Positions 1-8,873 of a stretch of DNA of 64,000 nucleotides are shown here, in pieces; position 1 is the stretch's first letter, and each line of letters begins with the position of its first letter. Under the pieces are notes generated by a model. That model was given only the letters and a program-made list of their open reading frames with translations. It was not told the DNA's origin and did not search any database. Source of the stretch: Bacteroidota bacterium (GTDB taxonomy: Bacteria > Bacteroidota > Ignavibacteria > Kryptoniales > JAKASW01); NCBI GenBank assembly GCA_021812985.1, contig JAKAMG010000019.1, positions 2,295 through 66,294 of the forward strand, read 5' to 3'. Made by a program: the position numbers and the translations under genes.

Positions 1-14
1 TACACGTAATACAT
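1..14 (-). CDS. GIY-YIG nuclease gene, second copy, only the first codons in the window
   Basis: Because 1-127 repeats 381-507 exactly, the start codon of the GIY-YIG gene (ATG read on the minus strand at 14-12) and its GGGAGG ribosome binding site recur here, and the frame runs off the left edge after Met-Tyr-Tyr-Val. Whether a full gene follows cannot be seen. Confidence 0.5.
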
Positions 15-33
15 GAGACCTCCCCCATATAAT

Positions 34-66
34 GAAAAAGCCGTCGGACCTTATTGGTCCGACGGC
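34..66 (-). terminator. Intrinsic terminator after the altered tRNA copy
   Basis: An 11-bp stem (bases 40-50 with 56-66) with loop TTATT is followed on the minus strand by a run of T. It lies just after the 3' CCA of the tRNA-like copy and only about 20 bases before the start of the next GIY-YIG gene. Confidence 0.8.
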
Positions 67-69
67 TTC

Positions 70-163
<94 letters not shown>

Positions 164-380
164 ATCGAGTCCCTCCAAATACCGTCTGCCTGCACTTGTC
201 TTCAGATACCTCTCTCGTTTCATGGCTTCCTTCCGCGTCCCAAACTCCTCCAGATGCACCACCTCCCAGTTCTTCCCATGCTTCGTCGAGTGGCTCATCC
301 CGCCGTTGTGCTCTGAAAGTCTCCTCTCAAGGTCACCCGTCTGCCCTATGTATCGGTAACCTTCCTCACTCCTGATCACA

Positions 381-525
<145 letters not shown>

Positions 526-728
526 ATCGGCAGTTAATATAACCGCATTACTCTTCTTAAACAAGACTCCCAATGTGCCAAACTGCGAATCCGGAGAAAA
601 AATCTTTCATCAAACCATGCGGATCAAACGCTTTAGACCTGAACTATCATGCCAAGATTGAAAATTCATGAGCAATTCGGTAAATTTACACAGCGACAAA
701 GTGATAATGTGAAAACGGAGTACAAACG

Positions 729-1019
729 ATGCCAACATACGAGTATAAATGCGATGACTGCGGGCACGTATTCGAAGAATTTCAGTCGATAAAAGAAGAT
801 CCTATTTCAAAATGTCCCCAGTGCGGCGGCAAAGTCCAGCGGCTGATCGGACCGGGCGCGGGACTCATATTCAAAGGATCAGGCTTCTACCTGACAGACT
901 ATAAGAAGTCAAGCTCATCCCCCGCGACGACAAGCGGGAACGGCACTGCGCCGAAGCAGGACAAACCTGCGGCGCCCAAGGCCGAGAAGGCCCCTACGAC
1001 CGACAAGAAAGCCAGCTAG
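729..1019 (+). CDS. FmdB-family putative regulatory zinc-ribbon protein
   Basis: This 96-residue protein starts with the FmdB/zinc-ribbon domain: Cys8, Cys11, Cys29 and Cys32 form two CxxC knuckles that should bind one zinc, followed by the typical GPG..FKGSGFYLTDY segment. The remainder (about residues 60-96) is a flexible tail rich in Ser, Pro, Lys and Ala. The family is very widespread and was named for a regulator of an amidase/formamidase operon, but its molecular role is not established. The gene is convergent with fmt and the two stop codons overlap by three bases (CTAG). Confidence 0.88.
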   Translation: MPTYEYKCDDCGHVFEEFQSIKEDPISKCPQCGGKVQRLIGPGAGLIFKGSGFYLTDYKKSSSSPATTSGNGTAPKQDKPAAPKAEKAPTTDKKAS

Positions 1020-1951
1020 TTTCTGGCCGTCGATAATTGTGTGCCAGGCTCGATGCGTGCGCCACGGACGAAGTCACGTGCGTTGAGCCTCTTCTTCCCC
1101 TCCAACTGCAACTCGCGAACTTCCAGCATTTCGTCCGCACAAGCAACACTCAAACGTCCATCATCAATGAACAAAGTCCCGGCTTCGGCCCTGGCGACGA
1201 CTCCAGTCAACCCGGACCTGAACATCTTCACCATTTTCCCGTTCATAAAAGAAAACGCCCCCGGCTCCGGAGAGAATCCGCGTATAAAATTGTGAATTTC
1301 CCGCGCAGACCTCTTCCAGTCAATCAGGCAATCCTCCTTCGAAATCTTTGGTGCCTTGCAGGCGAGCGAGTCGTCCTGCTCTGAAAGAATCACCCTGTTA
1401 TAATTTATCAGATTCAAAGTCTCCACGACCGCTTCGGCGCCGAGTGACGAGAGTCTGGAGGACAACTCACCGGCCGTCTCGTCTTCGCCAATCAGCGTAG
1501 ATTTCCGAAGTATGATATTCCCCGTATCCATGTGCTCGTCGAGGAAAAACGTGGTCACACCAGTCTCTCTTTCGCCATTGACGACGGCCCAGTTAATAGG
1601 CGCCGCGCCGCGATAGCGCGGGAGCAAAGAAGCGTGGAGATTGAATGTGCCGAGCTTCGAGATTGTGAATACTTCCCTGGGGAGTATCCTGAACGCGACG
1701 ACAACTATGACATCAGGGGCGATCTCGCGGAGACGCTGGACAAACGATGGTTCCTTAACCGAAGGAGTCTGAATCAGAGGAAGGCCCAGTTCGCCGGCCG
1801 CAACCTTTACGGCGGGAGGCTGAACCTTGAGCCCCCTGCCCTGAGGCTCATCCTGGTTTGTAACGACCGCCGCCACCTCGAAGCCCGCTTCCACGATAGC
1901 CCGCAGTGACGGAACCGCGAACTCCGGCGTTCCCATGAAGACTATTTTCAT
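1016..1951 (-). CDS. fmt: Methionyl-tRNA formyltransferase
   Basis: Transfers a formyl group from 10-formyltetrahydrofolate to Met-tRNA-fMet, giving the initiator used by bacterial ribosomes. The 311-residue length is standard. The N-terminal formyltransferase fold begins KIVFMGTPEFAVPSL, and the catalytic Asn-x-His region reads FNLHASLLPRYRGAAPIN near residue 100-120. MDTGNI follows, and the C-terminal OB-like tRNA-binding domain includes DWKRSAREIHNFIRG. The ATG at 1951 is preferred over the in-frame GTG just before it. The initiator tRNA gene itself lies about 0.5 kb downstream, an unusual physical closeness. Confidence 0.96.
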   Translation of the reverse strand: MKIVFMGTPEFAVPSLRAIVEAGFEVAAVVTNQDEPQGRGLKVQPPAVKVAAGELGLPLIQTPSVKEPSFVQRLREIAPDVIVVVAFRILPREVFTISKLGTFNLHASLLPRYRGAAPINWAVVNGERETGVTTFFLDEHMDTGNIILRKSTLIGEDETAGELSSRLSSLGAEAVVETLNLINYNRVILSEQDDSLACKAPKISKEDCLIDWKRSAREIHNFIRGFSPEPGAFSFMNGKMVKMFRSGLTGVVARAEAGTLFIDDGRLSVACADEMLEVRELQLEGKKRLNARDFVRGARIEPGTQLSTARN

Positions 1952-2021
1952 CACACGCCCGTTATAGTTACCAACAATAATAGCCGTTTATAACTTCTGA
2001 TGCCACGAGTGGCACAGGACT

Positions 2022-2354
2022 TCAATACCGTGGAATGTTAGGGTCAATATCCCTCGCCCACCTGTCTATCCCACCGGCGAGATTCTTCGCGTGCTCAAAG
2101 CCGACCTGGCGAAGATACTGCACTGCGCGCCCGCTCCGCGCCCCCGAGTGACACATGACAACGATCTCATTCTCCCGGTCAAGCTCTTCAAGCCTGTTCG
2201 GCAATTCCCTAAGCGGGATTAGGTGACCTCCGATATTGCAGAAGTTGTATTCACCAATCTCACGAACATCGAGGATAAACACTTTCTCCCCTTTATCGAG
2301 TCTCTCTTTCAACTCTGCGACTGAAATTTCTGATTCCGAATTGCGTCCGAACAT
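2022..2354 (-). CDS. Single-domain rhodanese-like sulfurtransferase
   Basis: This 110-residue cytoplasmic protein is one rhodanese domain. It contains the LDVREIGEYNFCNIGGHL entry motif and an active-site loop CHSGARSG with the nucleophile Cys68, which would carry a persulfide. The loop length of six residues is typical of sulfurtransferases rather than of Cdc25-type phosphatases. It ends with the usual LAGGIDRW segment. Its partner is not evident; it lies alone between fmt and a glycosyltransferase gene. Confidence 0.88.
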   Translation of the reverse strand: MFGRNSESEISVAELKERLDKGEKVFILDVREIGEYNFCNIGGHLIPLRELPNRLEELDRENEIVVMCHSGARSGRAVQYLRQVGFEHAKNLAGGIDRWARDIDPNIPRY

Positions 2355-2420
2355 CTACCGTCTCCGTTGTTTTCGTGCTTTTCATTTTAAAGTTACACCG
2401 TGAGTCATGAAGCGACTCCC

Positions 2421-3245
2421 TCAATCCAAAGTTTTCAGGCCACGCTTGCACATCGGGCTCTGAGACTTCCGTACTTCCTCGAATCTTCTTAACGAATTTT
2501 CAGACACATTGGTTCGCGGGTGCCAGACATGGTACTGGACCGCAAGATTGCGAAGCGATTTACCCTTAACGCCGATCAATGACAATCGATATTGTATATC
2601 GGAATCTTCACCGTGCCCCGGCCCGTCATACATCTCGTCAAACCCGTTTATGGCCACGATGTCTTCCTTATGCAGCGAGAAATTTGAGCCGAGTATACTC
2701 CTCGACTCGCGCATCGATAACTTCCTGATGATTCTGTTTCTCAGTCTGATGCCGTCCTCGAGTCTGATAGCCGTCCCCCTGAGGCCGTCAACTAATTCGG
2801 AGAGCCCTAACTTCTCGAACCTCCCGTCCTTCACCATCTCAAGGCTCAGCCTTCGTGCCCAGCGCTCGCTCATTTCCACACGCCTCCCAAGCAGTACTTT
2901 CATCTTTTCATGCTCCGCCCAATGGTCCTCGAGAAAGCGCCTGCCGGGAATACAATCGCCGTCGATGAAGACGAGATATTCCGACTTCGACGCTCGGATG
3001 GCGTTGTTCAGCATGGTATTCTTGCGCCAGCCCTTGTCCTCATGCCAAAGATGCGTGATGGGATACCCATGCACATTCCCGGCTTCCGCGATCATCTCCT
3101 TGACCTCCTCCCCTGACCCATCGTCGGCGACAATGACTTCGAATTCACGGAAGGACTGTCTCCCAACAGCGGCGAGGACCAGCCTGAGGACATCAGCCTT
3201 ATTGTAGACGGCTATGACGAGCGATATGAGGGGGGAATCTGGCAT
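2421..3245 (-). CDS. Family 2 glycosyltransferase with galactosyltransferase-type C-terminus
   Basis: This 274-residue GT-A enzyme has the N-terminal nucleotide-sugar fold: VIAVYNKADVL, the DDGSG motif at Asp41-Asp42, and a metal-binding D-G-D at about residues 95-97 (VFIDGDCIPG). The C-terminal part holds GFDEMYDGPGHGEDSDIQ, matching the ED-containing acceptor-side motif of the galactosyltransferase C-terminal family. There is no membrane segment, so it probably acts at the cytoplasmic face on a polysaccharide or lipid-linked glycan. Donor and acceptor cannot be predicted. No other polysaccharide genes flank it. Confidence 0.85.
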   Translation of the reverse strand: MPDSPLISLVIAVYNKADVLRLVLAAVGRQSFREFEVIVADDGSGEEVKEMIAEAGNVHGYPITHLWHEDKGWRKNTMLNNAIRASKSEYLVFIDGDCIPGRRFLEDHWAEHEKMKVLLGRRVEMSERWARRLSLEMVKDGRFEKLGLSELVDGLRGTAIRLEDGIRLRNRIIRKLSMRESRSILGSNFSLHKEDIVAINGFDEMYDGPGHGEDSDIQYRLSLIGVKGKSLRNLAVQYHVWHPRTNVSENSLRRFEEVRKSQSPMCKRGLKTLD

Positions 3246-3298
3246 TTAGACGGCGCGAGTTGAATCTGGACAGGACTCAGGGAAAGCGGATGAGACCT

Positions 3299-3655
3299 TC
3301 AGCAGCACACTGCCTGCATTATTTCTCTAATGCTCGAATTGAATTCGAAGCGCGACAAAACGGTGTCGCAGCCCGCGGTGAGGGCCTGCACCCGAAGCGG
3401 CGTGTTCACGTGCGACAGGTACCCAATTAATTTGATAGACGAAGTCCCTTTGTCCCTCTTCAGCCTCTCGACGAGGTTAAGCGAGTCCATGAAGTCATTC
3501 TCAAGATCAACGAGGATGAGCTCGCAATCTTTCAAATAGTGGTCGACCTCTCCTTCGCTCCCCGCGAAGGCGACAGACAGGCCAAAATATTCCGCCGTGT
3601 TCCTGATCTTTGTCATAAAGACGAGGTCCTTGACGATCGCGGTTATCTTTGCCAT
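3299..3655 (-). CDS. Stand-alone degenerate receiver-like protein
   Basis: This 118-residue protein follows the alternating beta-alpha pattern of a CheY-like receiver. A candidate phosphorylation Asp lies in ELILVDLEND near residue 50. However, the acidic pair at the end of the first strand is reduced to one residue (AIVKD), and the conserved Lys near the C-terminus appears replaced by Arg (VLSRF). That suggests a receiver that no longer undergoes ordinary phosphotransfer. It is translationally coupled to the upstream HD-domain gene (one-base overlap), so the two products probably act together. Confidence 0.6.
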   Translation of the reverse strand: MAKITAIVKDLVFMTKIRNTAEYFGLSVAFAGSEGEVDHYLKDCELILVDLENDFMDSLNLVERLKRDKGTSSIKLIGYLSHVNTPLRVQALTAGCDTVLSRFEFNSSIREIMQAVCC

Positions 3656-4230
3656 CAGGTCAGTCCCAGGCTTGAGGCATTTTCCCTTAGAGCGCCGATC
3701 ACAAACGAAATGTGCTCGTCTTCGGGAATGCCAAGTTCCAAAATTCCATTTCTTATGTCGTCGCGATTAACGCTCCTCGCGAACGCCTTGTCTTTGAGCT
3801 TCTTCCTGACTGAGGACACCTCCAGGCCTTCGAGCTTAGTCGGCCTGACGAGGGCAATGGCCACTATGAAACCCGTGAGTTCATCGCACGCGAAGAGACA
3901 TTTCGCCATCTTTGACTCACGCGCGACATTTGTGTATGGGGCATGCCCCATGATCGCCTGCCGCACCGATTCAGGATAGCCTTTCTCAGTAAGTATCTTG
4001 TTCCCCACATACGGGTGCTGATCGGCATTGGGATACATTTCGTAGTCGAAGTCGTGTAAAAGGCCGGCAAGCCCGTAAAGCTCCTCGCTTTCGCCGAATT
4101 TTCTCGCGCAGGCACGCATGGCGGACTCGACCGCCAGGGCATGTTTTCTCAAACTGTCGGTCTTGGTATACTCGTAAAGAAGAGAGAGGGCCTCTTCTCT
4201 AGTAGGTACTTCAGAATGTCCCTGATTCAC
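3655..4230 (-). CDS. HD-domain metal-dependent phosphohydrolase
   Basis: This 191-residue protein has an HD domain: His30 (RKHALAVE), His59-Asp60 (GLLHDFDYEMYP), a further His in the MGHAPYTN region and a later Asp (ACDELTGFI). This arrangement fits small HDIG-type hydrolases annotated as hydrolases of nucleotides or unknown phosphoesters. The substrate is unknown. The downstream gene, a degenerate receiver, overlaps it by one base, so the pair forms a two-gene unit. Confidence 0.8.
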   Translation of the reverse strand: MNQGHSEVPTREEALSLLYEYTKTDSLRKHALAVESAMRACARKFGESEELYGLAGLLHDFDYEMYPNADQHPYVGNKILTEKGYPESVRQAIMGHAPYTNVARESKMAKCLFACDELTGFIVAIALVRPTKLEGLEVSSVRKKLKDKAFARSVNRDDIRNGILELGIPEDEHISFVIGALRENASSLGLT

Positions 4231-4368
4231 GCCAAAAATATATTCCTCGCTCCCTTGAAATGCAATCTTCGCCCAGTCCCAACCCGATCGAGCTGCGAAA
4301 GCGCAACACGCACAGAATTGGCCAAAAATAGTCGGCCGGAAACGTTAAATTGAAAAAAAAGGATCGTG

Positions 4369-5145
4369 ATGATAGAGAAGGTAATGGAGATCGCCAAACA
4401 GGCCGGAAAATTTCTGAAGGACAATGAGGGGAAGATATCAGAAATAAAGGAGAAGGGGTCGTTCACTAATCTCGTGACTAACATCGACAAGGGCTCAGAA
4501 GCGATCATCACGAGTTACATCAAGAAGAACTTCCCGGATCACGCTATCCTCGCTGAGGAGAGCGGGGCGACATCGAACAGCTCGGAATACAAATGGATAA
4601 TAGATCCTCTTGATGGCACGACGAATTTCACGCACGCCTTCCCCGTCTACTGCGTCTCAATCGCCGTCGAGCACAAGGGGGAGGTAGTCGCAGGAGCAGT
4701 TTATGATCCAAATTTTGACGAGCTCTTCTCCGCCGAGAAGGGACAAGGCGCCTACCTGAACGGAAAGAGGCTCAAGGTCACCTCAACTGTCGGTCTGGAG
4801 AAATCCATGCTCGCCACCGGCTTCCCTTACGACGTAAGGGAAAATCCTTTCAACTGCATACAACATTTCGAGGAGTTTCTTGTCAAGGCCCAGGCGGTGC
4901 GCCGGCTCGGCTCCGCGGCGTTGGACATCTGCTATGTCGCCTCAGGAAGGCTGGACGGGTTCTGGGAGGTCAATCTCCATCCCTGGGACACCGCCGCCGC
5001 AGTGCTGATTACGACTGAAGCGGGAGGAAAGGTGACCGGCTTCAATGGCGGCAGATACTCTGTTTATCAGAAGGACATAGTGCTTTCAAACGGCATCATC
5101 CACGACGAGATGCTCGGAGTGATAGGCAGGAACATCAAGGGCTAA
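4369..5145 (+). CDS. Inositol monophosphatase family protein
   Basis: This magnesium-dependent phosphatase of about 258 residues carries all family motifs: EESG near residues 63-66, the metal-binding IDPLDGTTNF near 78-87, and the C-terminal WDTAAAVLITTEAGG. Members hydrolyse inositol-1-phosphate or related sugar phosphates, and in bacteria are often of broad or unknown specificity (SuhB-like). The ATG at 4369 follows an A-rich GGATC stretch; a GTG one codon earlier is also possible. It is one of only two plus-strand genes between 1016 and 45027. Its end overlaps the convergent hypothetical gene by four bases. Confidence 0.9.
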   Translation: MIEKVMEIAKQAGKFLKDNEGKISEIKEKGSFTNLVTNIDKGSEAIITSYIKKNFPDHAILAEESGATSNSSEYKWIIDPLDGTTNFTHAFPVYCVSIAVEHKGEVVAGAVYDPNFDELFSAEKGQGAYLNGKRLKVTSTVGLEKSMLATGFPYDVRENPFNCIQHFEEFLVKAQAVRRLGSAALDICYVASGRLDGFWEVNLHPWDTAAAVLITTEAGGKVTGFNGGRYSVYQKDIVLSNGIIHDEMLGVIGRNIKG

Positions 5146-5546
5146 CCGGGATAGAAACTCCCGTCGAGCTCATAACCGAGTTTCTCGGAAAGTCTGGCAA
5201 AGACTCTCTCCGTGCTGTTGAACGGGACCTGTATCGACCAGTCCCCTTTGCGGTTTTTGGCGACGCTTCCAAAGAGCTGACGATCCTTCTTTTCGGTGAA
5301 ACGCTCCCTGAATATCCACCCGAAATACGCTATTGTGCCTCGCACAAGAAAAGCGGGGACGCGCTCGTCAAAACCCAACACGATTCCGCCGACAGTCGTC
5401 TCGGTGTATCCTGCCTGAGAGAGCCTCTCTTTGAAAATGCCGCTCAAATCTTTTCCGTCGAGGATGAGGTCGTGGACGAACCGCTCGACGTTCCGCCCTT
5501 CGATTATCGCGTCGATAGCTTCGATTACCTGGACCTCATCTTCCAT
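5142..5546 (-). CDS. Hypothetical protein, 134 residues
   Basis: I do not recognise a family. The predicted protein is soluble and acidic, with a helical N-terminal half (EVQVIEAIDAIIEGRNVERFVHDLI) and a mixed half rich in aromatic residues (AYFGWIFRERF, DWSIQVPFNSTERVF). No Cys, signal peptide or membrane segment is seen. It lies just downstream of the peroxiredoxin gene (12-base gap) in the same direction, so co-transcription is likely, and it overlaps the convergent inositol monophosphatase stop. Codon usage resembles the neighbours, which supports a real gene. Confidence 0.65.
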   Translation of the reverse strand: MEDEVQVIEAIDAIIEGRNVERFVHDLILDGKDLSGIFKERLSQAGYTETTVGGIVLGFDERVPAFLVRGTIAYFGWIFRERFTEKKDRQLFGSVAKNRKGDWSIQVPFNSTERVFARLSEKLGYELDGSFYPG

Positions 5547-5558
5547 CCGGGACTTTCC

Positions 5559-6005
5559 CTAAAGAGTCTTGGCATCCTTAGCGGCGCTTACGTGCACGCC
5601 GGGCGAAAACATGTTCTTCGTAACAGAGAGCACCTTCCCGTCTTTATCAATAACGAAAGTGATTCTGTTGGCGATCCTGAAGAGGCTGTTATATGCGCCG
5701 TATAATCGCGACACCGTCCCGTCACAATCTGAAAGGAGATCGAACGGTAGATTGTGCTCCTTCCTGAATCGTTCGTGACTCTCAATGCTGTCTATGCTTA
5801 TCCCAAACACTCTGAGGTTTGAATCCCTCAGTCCCTGAAACTCATCCCTGAAGCCGCAGGCTTCCCGGGTGCAACCGGTTGTGAAATCCTTGGGATAGAA
5901 ATACAAGACGAGCCGGCCTGATTCAAGACTTTCATAGAGATGAAAAGTCCCCCCCGTCGACGGTAGTGAAAAATCGGGGGCTGGTTCACCTTTTTGTAGT
6001 TTCAT
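5559..6005 (-). CDS. Thioredoxin-dependent peroxiredoxin (Bcp/PrxQ type)
   Basis: This 148-residue AhpC/TSA-family peroxidase reduces hydrogen peroxide and organic peroxides. The opening PAPDFSLPSTGG and the active site YPKDFTTGCTREACGF are typical, with peroxidatic Cys45 and a second Cys50 five residues on, the arrangement of Bcp/PrxQ enzymes that form an intramolecular disulfide. The C-terminal part (RITFVIDKDGKV) completes the thioredoxin fold. No signal peptide is present, so it is cytoplasmic and should draw electrons from thioredoxin. Confidence 0.93.
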   Translation of the reverse strand: MKLQKGEPAPDFSLPSTGGTFHLYESLESGRLVLYFYPKDFTTGCTREACGFRDEFQGLRDSNLRVFGISIDSIESHERFRKEHNLPFDLLSDCDGTVSRLYGAYNSLFRIANRITFVIDKDGKVLSVTKNMFSPGVHVSAAKDAKTL

Positions 6006-6080
6006 GAATATATGAACAATGCGCGGCTTGATTTGATTCCGAGCTAAACGTCCTCACCGGATTTCGCGTTAACTGTTGGT

Positions 6081-7283
6081 TCAGCGGGACTTGAGGCTGT
6101 CGAGGGCGACCTTCGCGAGTCTGCAGGCGCGGTCATCCCCGTTCAGTTTGAGTACAGTTTGATAATCCGCCCTCGCCATTTTCCATTCCCCCATCTTCTC
6201 GTAGACCGTCCCCCTGCCGTAGTAGGCCTGGGTAACGAGGACGCTCGGCTCTCCAATCTCGATTGCCTTGCTGTAATCCGCTATGGCAGCGTCGTAGTGA
6301 CTCTTCATTGCGGCAAACGATTCACCTCTGTAGAATCTGATGTAAGCCATGCTCAGGAAACGATCCGGCTCTCCTATAGTATCATGGTTCACGGCCTGAT
6401 CCGCGCACTCGATGACTTTCCCGTACTCATGAAGCTTGTAGTATGCAAAACATAGTGTACGTGTGTAATCGAGGTTTCCAGGATATTTCCGGTGGAGATC
6501 GCTGGCAAGAGCCGCGATCTCATCGAATTTCTTCTCGTCCGTGTAGACGATCTCCGCAAGGAAAGAAGCTGCTTCAGCTTTCGAATGGTTACCGAGTCGT
6601 GACGCCTTCTTCAAATCAGCTATCCCTCCCGCTTCATCGCCTTTGATTCCGAGCAGAAAAGCGACAGGCTTCAGGTACCACGGGAGGTGGGCAGCATAGT
6701 AATCAAACGCACCTATGCCCGAATAAGCATCGTAAAAAGTGGGATCGACTTCCAATGCCTTCTCAAGCATCTTCTTACTCTTGACAGCGTCAGACATCAG
6801 ACCTATCCAATCACTCTTCGCGGCGTCATACCTTGACCTGTAGACAAGAGCGCTGGCGTAGTTGAAGAGGTCTTTGATGTCTTCAGGATTCGTCTTGACT
6901 CTCTGCTTGGATAGCTCGCATCCCTTTTCAACGAGAGGCTTATAAATCTTCCAAATACTGTCCGGCGACTGGAAGGCCTCCTCCATAAGCATCTTGGAGT
7001 ATATTCCACACTTGTAGATGTATCCCTCTGGTCTATCGGGGTACAGGCGAATCATATCTTCAGCAAGTTTAAGAGCTCCGGAAAAATTGTAGTTATAAGT
7101 CTCCGTTGCCGTCGAGTCAAGAAGGGCTTCCATCCTGTCGCCATGCACTTGATTCGCCGTCCCACTCTGGCAAAGGCCGCTAGACACGCCAGCTATGAGG
7201 AGCGCAATTAATACCGCAAATGTGAATCTCAATGCCGTTCCATCAGATCTCGTTGTATCCGAAATAGACCTTCTTGCCGTCAA
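6081..7283 (-). CDS. Exported tetratricopeptide-repeat protein
   Basis: The frame encodes up to 400 residues. A hydrophobic signal segment (FAVLIALLIAGVSSGLC, with a Cys that could be a lipobox but a weak one) is followed by helical repeats; the clearest TPRs are near the C-terminus (residues about 320-390, with AIADYSKAIEIG and YYGRGTVYEKMG). A central stretch (YDAYSGIGAFDYYAAHLPWYLKPV) is also seen in periplasmic TPR proteins of this phylum. The start is uncertain: the ATG-type start overlaps the upstream arsC-like gene by about 40 bases and a TTG inside the signal region is an alternative. It probably acts as a periplasmic scaffold; no function is known. Confidence 0.75.
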   Translation of the reverse strand: MTARRSISDTTRSDGTALRFTFAVLIALLIAGVSSGLCQSGTANQVHGDRMEALLDSTATETYNYNFSGALKLAEDMIRLYPDRPEGYIYKCGIYSKMLMEEAFQSPDSIWKIYKPLVEKGCELSKQRVKTNPEDIKDLFNYASALVYRSRYDAAKSDWIGLMSDAVKSKKMLEKALEVDPTFYDAYSGIGAFDYYAAHLPWYLKPVAFLLGIKGDEAGGIADLKKASRLGNHSKAEAASFLAEIVYTDEKKFDEIAALASDLHRKYPGNLDYTRTLCFAYYKLHEYGKVIECADQAVNHDTIGEPDRFLSMAYIRFYRGESFAAMKSHYDAAIADYSKAIEIGEPSVLVTQAYYGRGTVYEKMGEWKMARADYQTVLKLNGDDRACRLAKVALDSLKSR

Positions 7284-7569
7284 TAATAATCGGGCGTTTT
7301 ATCAGGTTCGGATCTTCCAGCATCATATCTATGAGTTCGGCCTTTGTCACTTTCTTCTGCGCGAGTCCGAGTTCGCGGTACGGTTTGGAGTGTTTGTTTA
7401 TGAAGGCATCGAGATTCTCCTCGTCGATGTTCTTCTCGAGGAATTCCCTGGGGGGAGGATTCTTAACTATGTCCAGCTCGTCGAAGGATATCTTCACCTT
7501 CGTCAGATAGTCCTTCGCTTTACGGCATGTGCCGCAGGTGGATTTCTGATATACAACCACCTTCCTCAT
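7243..7569 (-). CDS. ArsC/Spx-family thioredoxin-fold protein
   Basis: This 108-residue protein has the family's N-terminal active site with Cys12 and Cys15 (KSTCGTCRKAKDYL) and the C-terminal signature LIKRPIIIDGKKVYFGY. A CxxC pair at this position is typical of the Spx/YffB branch rather than classical arsenate reductase, so a redox or regulatory role is at least as likely as arsenate reduction. It overlaps the upstream nucleoside phosphorylase stop by three bases and the downstream TPR frame by about 40 bases. Confidence 0.85.
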   Translation of the reverse strand: MRKVVVYQKSTCGTCRKAKDYLTKVKISFDELDIVKNPPPREFLEKNIDEENLDAFINKHSKPYRELGLAQKKVTKAELIDMMLEDPNLIKRPIIIDGKKVYFGYNEI

Positions 7570-8873
7570 GCTATCCTTTCCTTGATGAGATTTGCCGCCT
7601 TCGGTTTCGCCCCTGAAAATTTATACGCGCCTGCGACCTCTTCCACTGCGAGTCCAGCCGCATCCTTGTCGTTCGCGTGGACGAGCGCGAGCACGTCCCC
7701 CGTGGAGACCTTCTCGCCTATCTTGCTGACCACCGTCACGCCGACAACCGGGTCGACGACGTCGCTAACCTTCCTGCGTCCTCCACCCAACTTCACCACA
7801 GCCATGCCTACGCCAAACGAGTCTATTGCGTGTACGTAGCCTGACTGACGGGCCTGTACCTCAAAGGTAAAACGTGCGGGCGGATATTTTTCGGGGTTCT
7901 CAATAAAACTGGAATCGCCGCCCTGAGCTTTAACCATCTCTATGAACTTCTCGTACGCCGCACCGTTCGAGAGCGCTTGCGTGACGCGTTCCATCGACTT
8001 CTTCATACTGTCGCCACTGCACAGAGAAACCATTTCTGCGGTAAGGGTCTTCGAGAGCTCGATAACGTCATGCGCGTCGGACTCTCCACGGAGAACACGA
8101 ATTGACTCCACGACCTCGCGCCAGTTCCCTGCTTCATGCCCCAGAGGCTGGTTCATGTCCGTCAGATACGCGACGACCTGTTTCCCGTAGAGCTTCCCAA
8201 CTTTGACCATCTTCTTCGCGAGTGCCTTCGCCTCCGAGACAGTCTTCATGAAGGCCCCGTTGCCGACCTTTACGTCCAGAACGAGAGCATCTATACCTTC
8301 CGCGAGCTTCTTGCTCATGATGCTTGAGGTTATGAGAGGTATGGATTCAACAGTCGCAGTCACATCCCGAAGAGCATAGAGCTTTCGGTCAGCAGGGACG
8401 ATCTCGTCGGATTGCGCGCTCATCACGATCCCAGTCGAGGCAAGTGTGCGCTTGTACTCCTCAATAGACAGGCGAGTCCTGAAGCCCGGAATTGACTCGA
8501 GCTTGTCGATTGTTCCGCCCGTGTGCCCAAGTCCCCGTCCCGAGACCATCGGCACCTTTACCCCGCATGCGGCGGCGAGGGGGGCGAGTATTAGGGAAAT
8601 CTTGTCTCCGACACCCCCTGTCGAATGCTTGTCCGCCTTGCAGCCCGGAATCGCGCTTAGATCGATGACGATACCGGTCCCCATCATCGACTGCGTGAAA
8701 TTCAATATCTCTTCGTCGCTCATCCCGGAGAAATAGACCGCCATCAGGAATGAAGACATCTGGTAGTCGGGAACATCTCCGGATGTATATGAGCTAATCA
8801 GGAGTCCGATCTCTTCCCTGGAGAGGGTTCCGCCATCGCGCTTCTTGCGTATGATTTCGTACGGAGTCAGCAT
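7566..8873 (-). CDS. Pyrimidine-nucleoside phosphorylase
   Basis: This 435-residue enzyme cleaves thymidine and probably uridine with phosphate to base and (deoxy)ribose-1-phosphate in nucleoside salvage. The signature KHSTGGVGD near residues 80-90 and SGRGLGHTGGTIDKLESIPG near 110-130 bind phosphate and substrate. The N-terminal helical domain (YEIIRKKRDGGTLS) and the C-terminal domain end (residues about 340-435) are complete. Length and sequence are closer to the Bacillus Pdp type than to E. coli DeoA. It forms a coupled run with the Nudix gene upstream (one-base overlap) and the ArsC/Spx gene downstream. Confidence 0.94.
   Translation of the reverse strand: MLTPYEIIRKKRDGGTLSREEIGLLISSYTSGDVPDYQMSSFLMAVYFSGMSDEEILNFTQSMMGTGIVIDLSAIPGCKADKHSTGGVGDKISLILAPLAAACGVKVPMVSGRGLGHTGGTIDKLESIPGFRTRLSIEEYKRTLASTGIVMSAQSDEIVPADRKLYALRDVTATVESIPLITSSIMSKKLAEGIDALVLDVKVGNGAFMKTVSEAKALAKKMVKVGKLYGKQVVAYLTDMNQPLGHEAGNWREVVESIRVLRGESDAHDVIELSKTLTAEMVSLCSGDSMKKSMERVTQALSNGAAYEKFIEMVKAQGGDSSFIENPEKYPPARFTFEVQARQSGYVHAIDSFGVGMAVVKLGGGRRKVSDVVDPVVGVTVVSKIGEKVSTGDVLALVHANDKDAAGLAVEEVAGAYKFSGAKPKAANLIKERIA

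Noticed and set aside
2509-3207. Long plus-strand frame opposite the glycosyltransferase gene
   Set aside because: It is an antisense shadow with no ribosome site or recognisable domain. Similar shadows opposite alaS, the pectinesterase and pyrB were dropped too.
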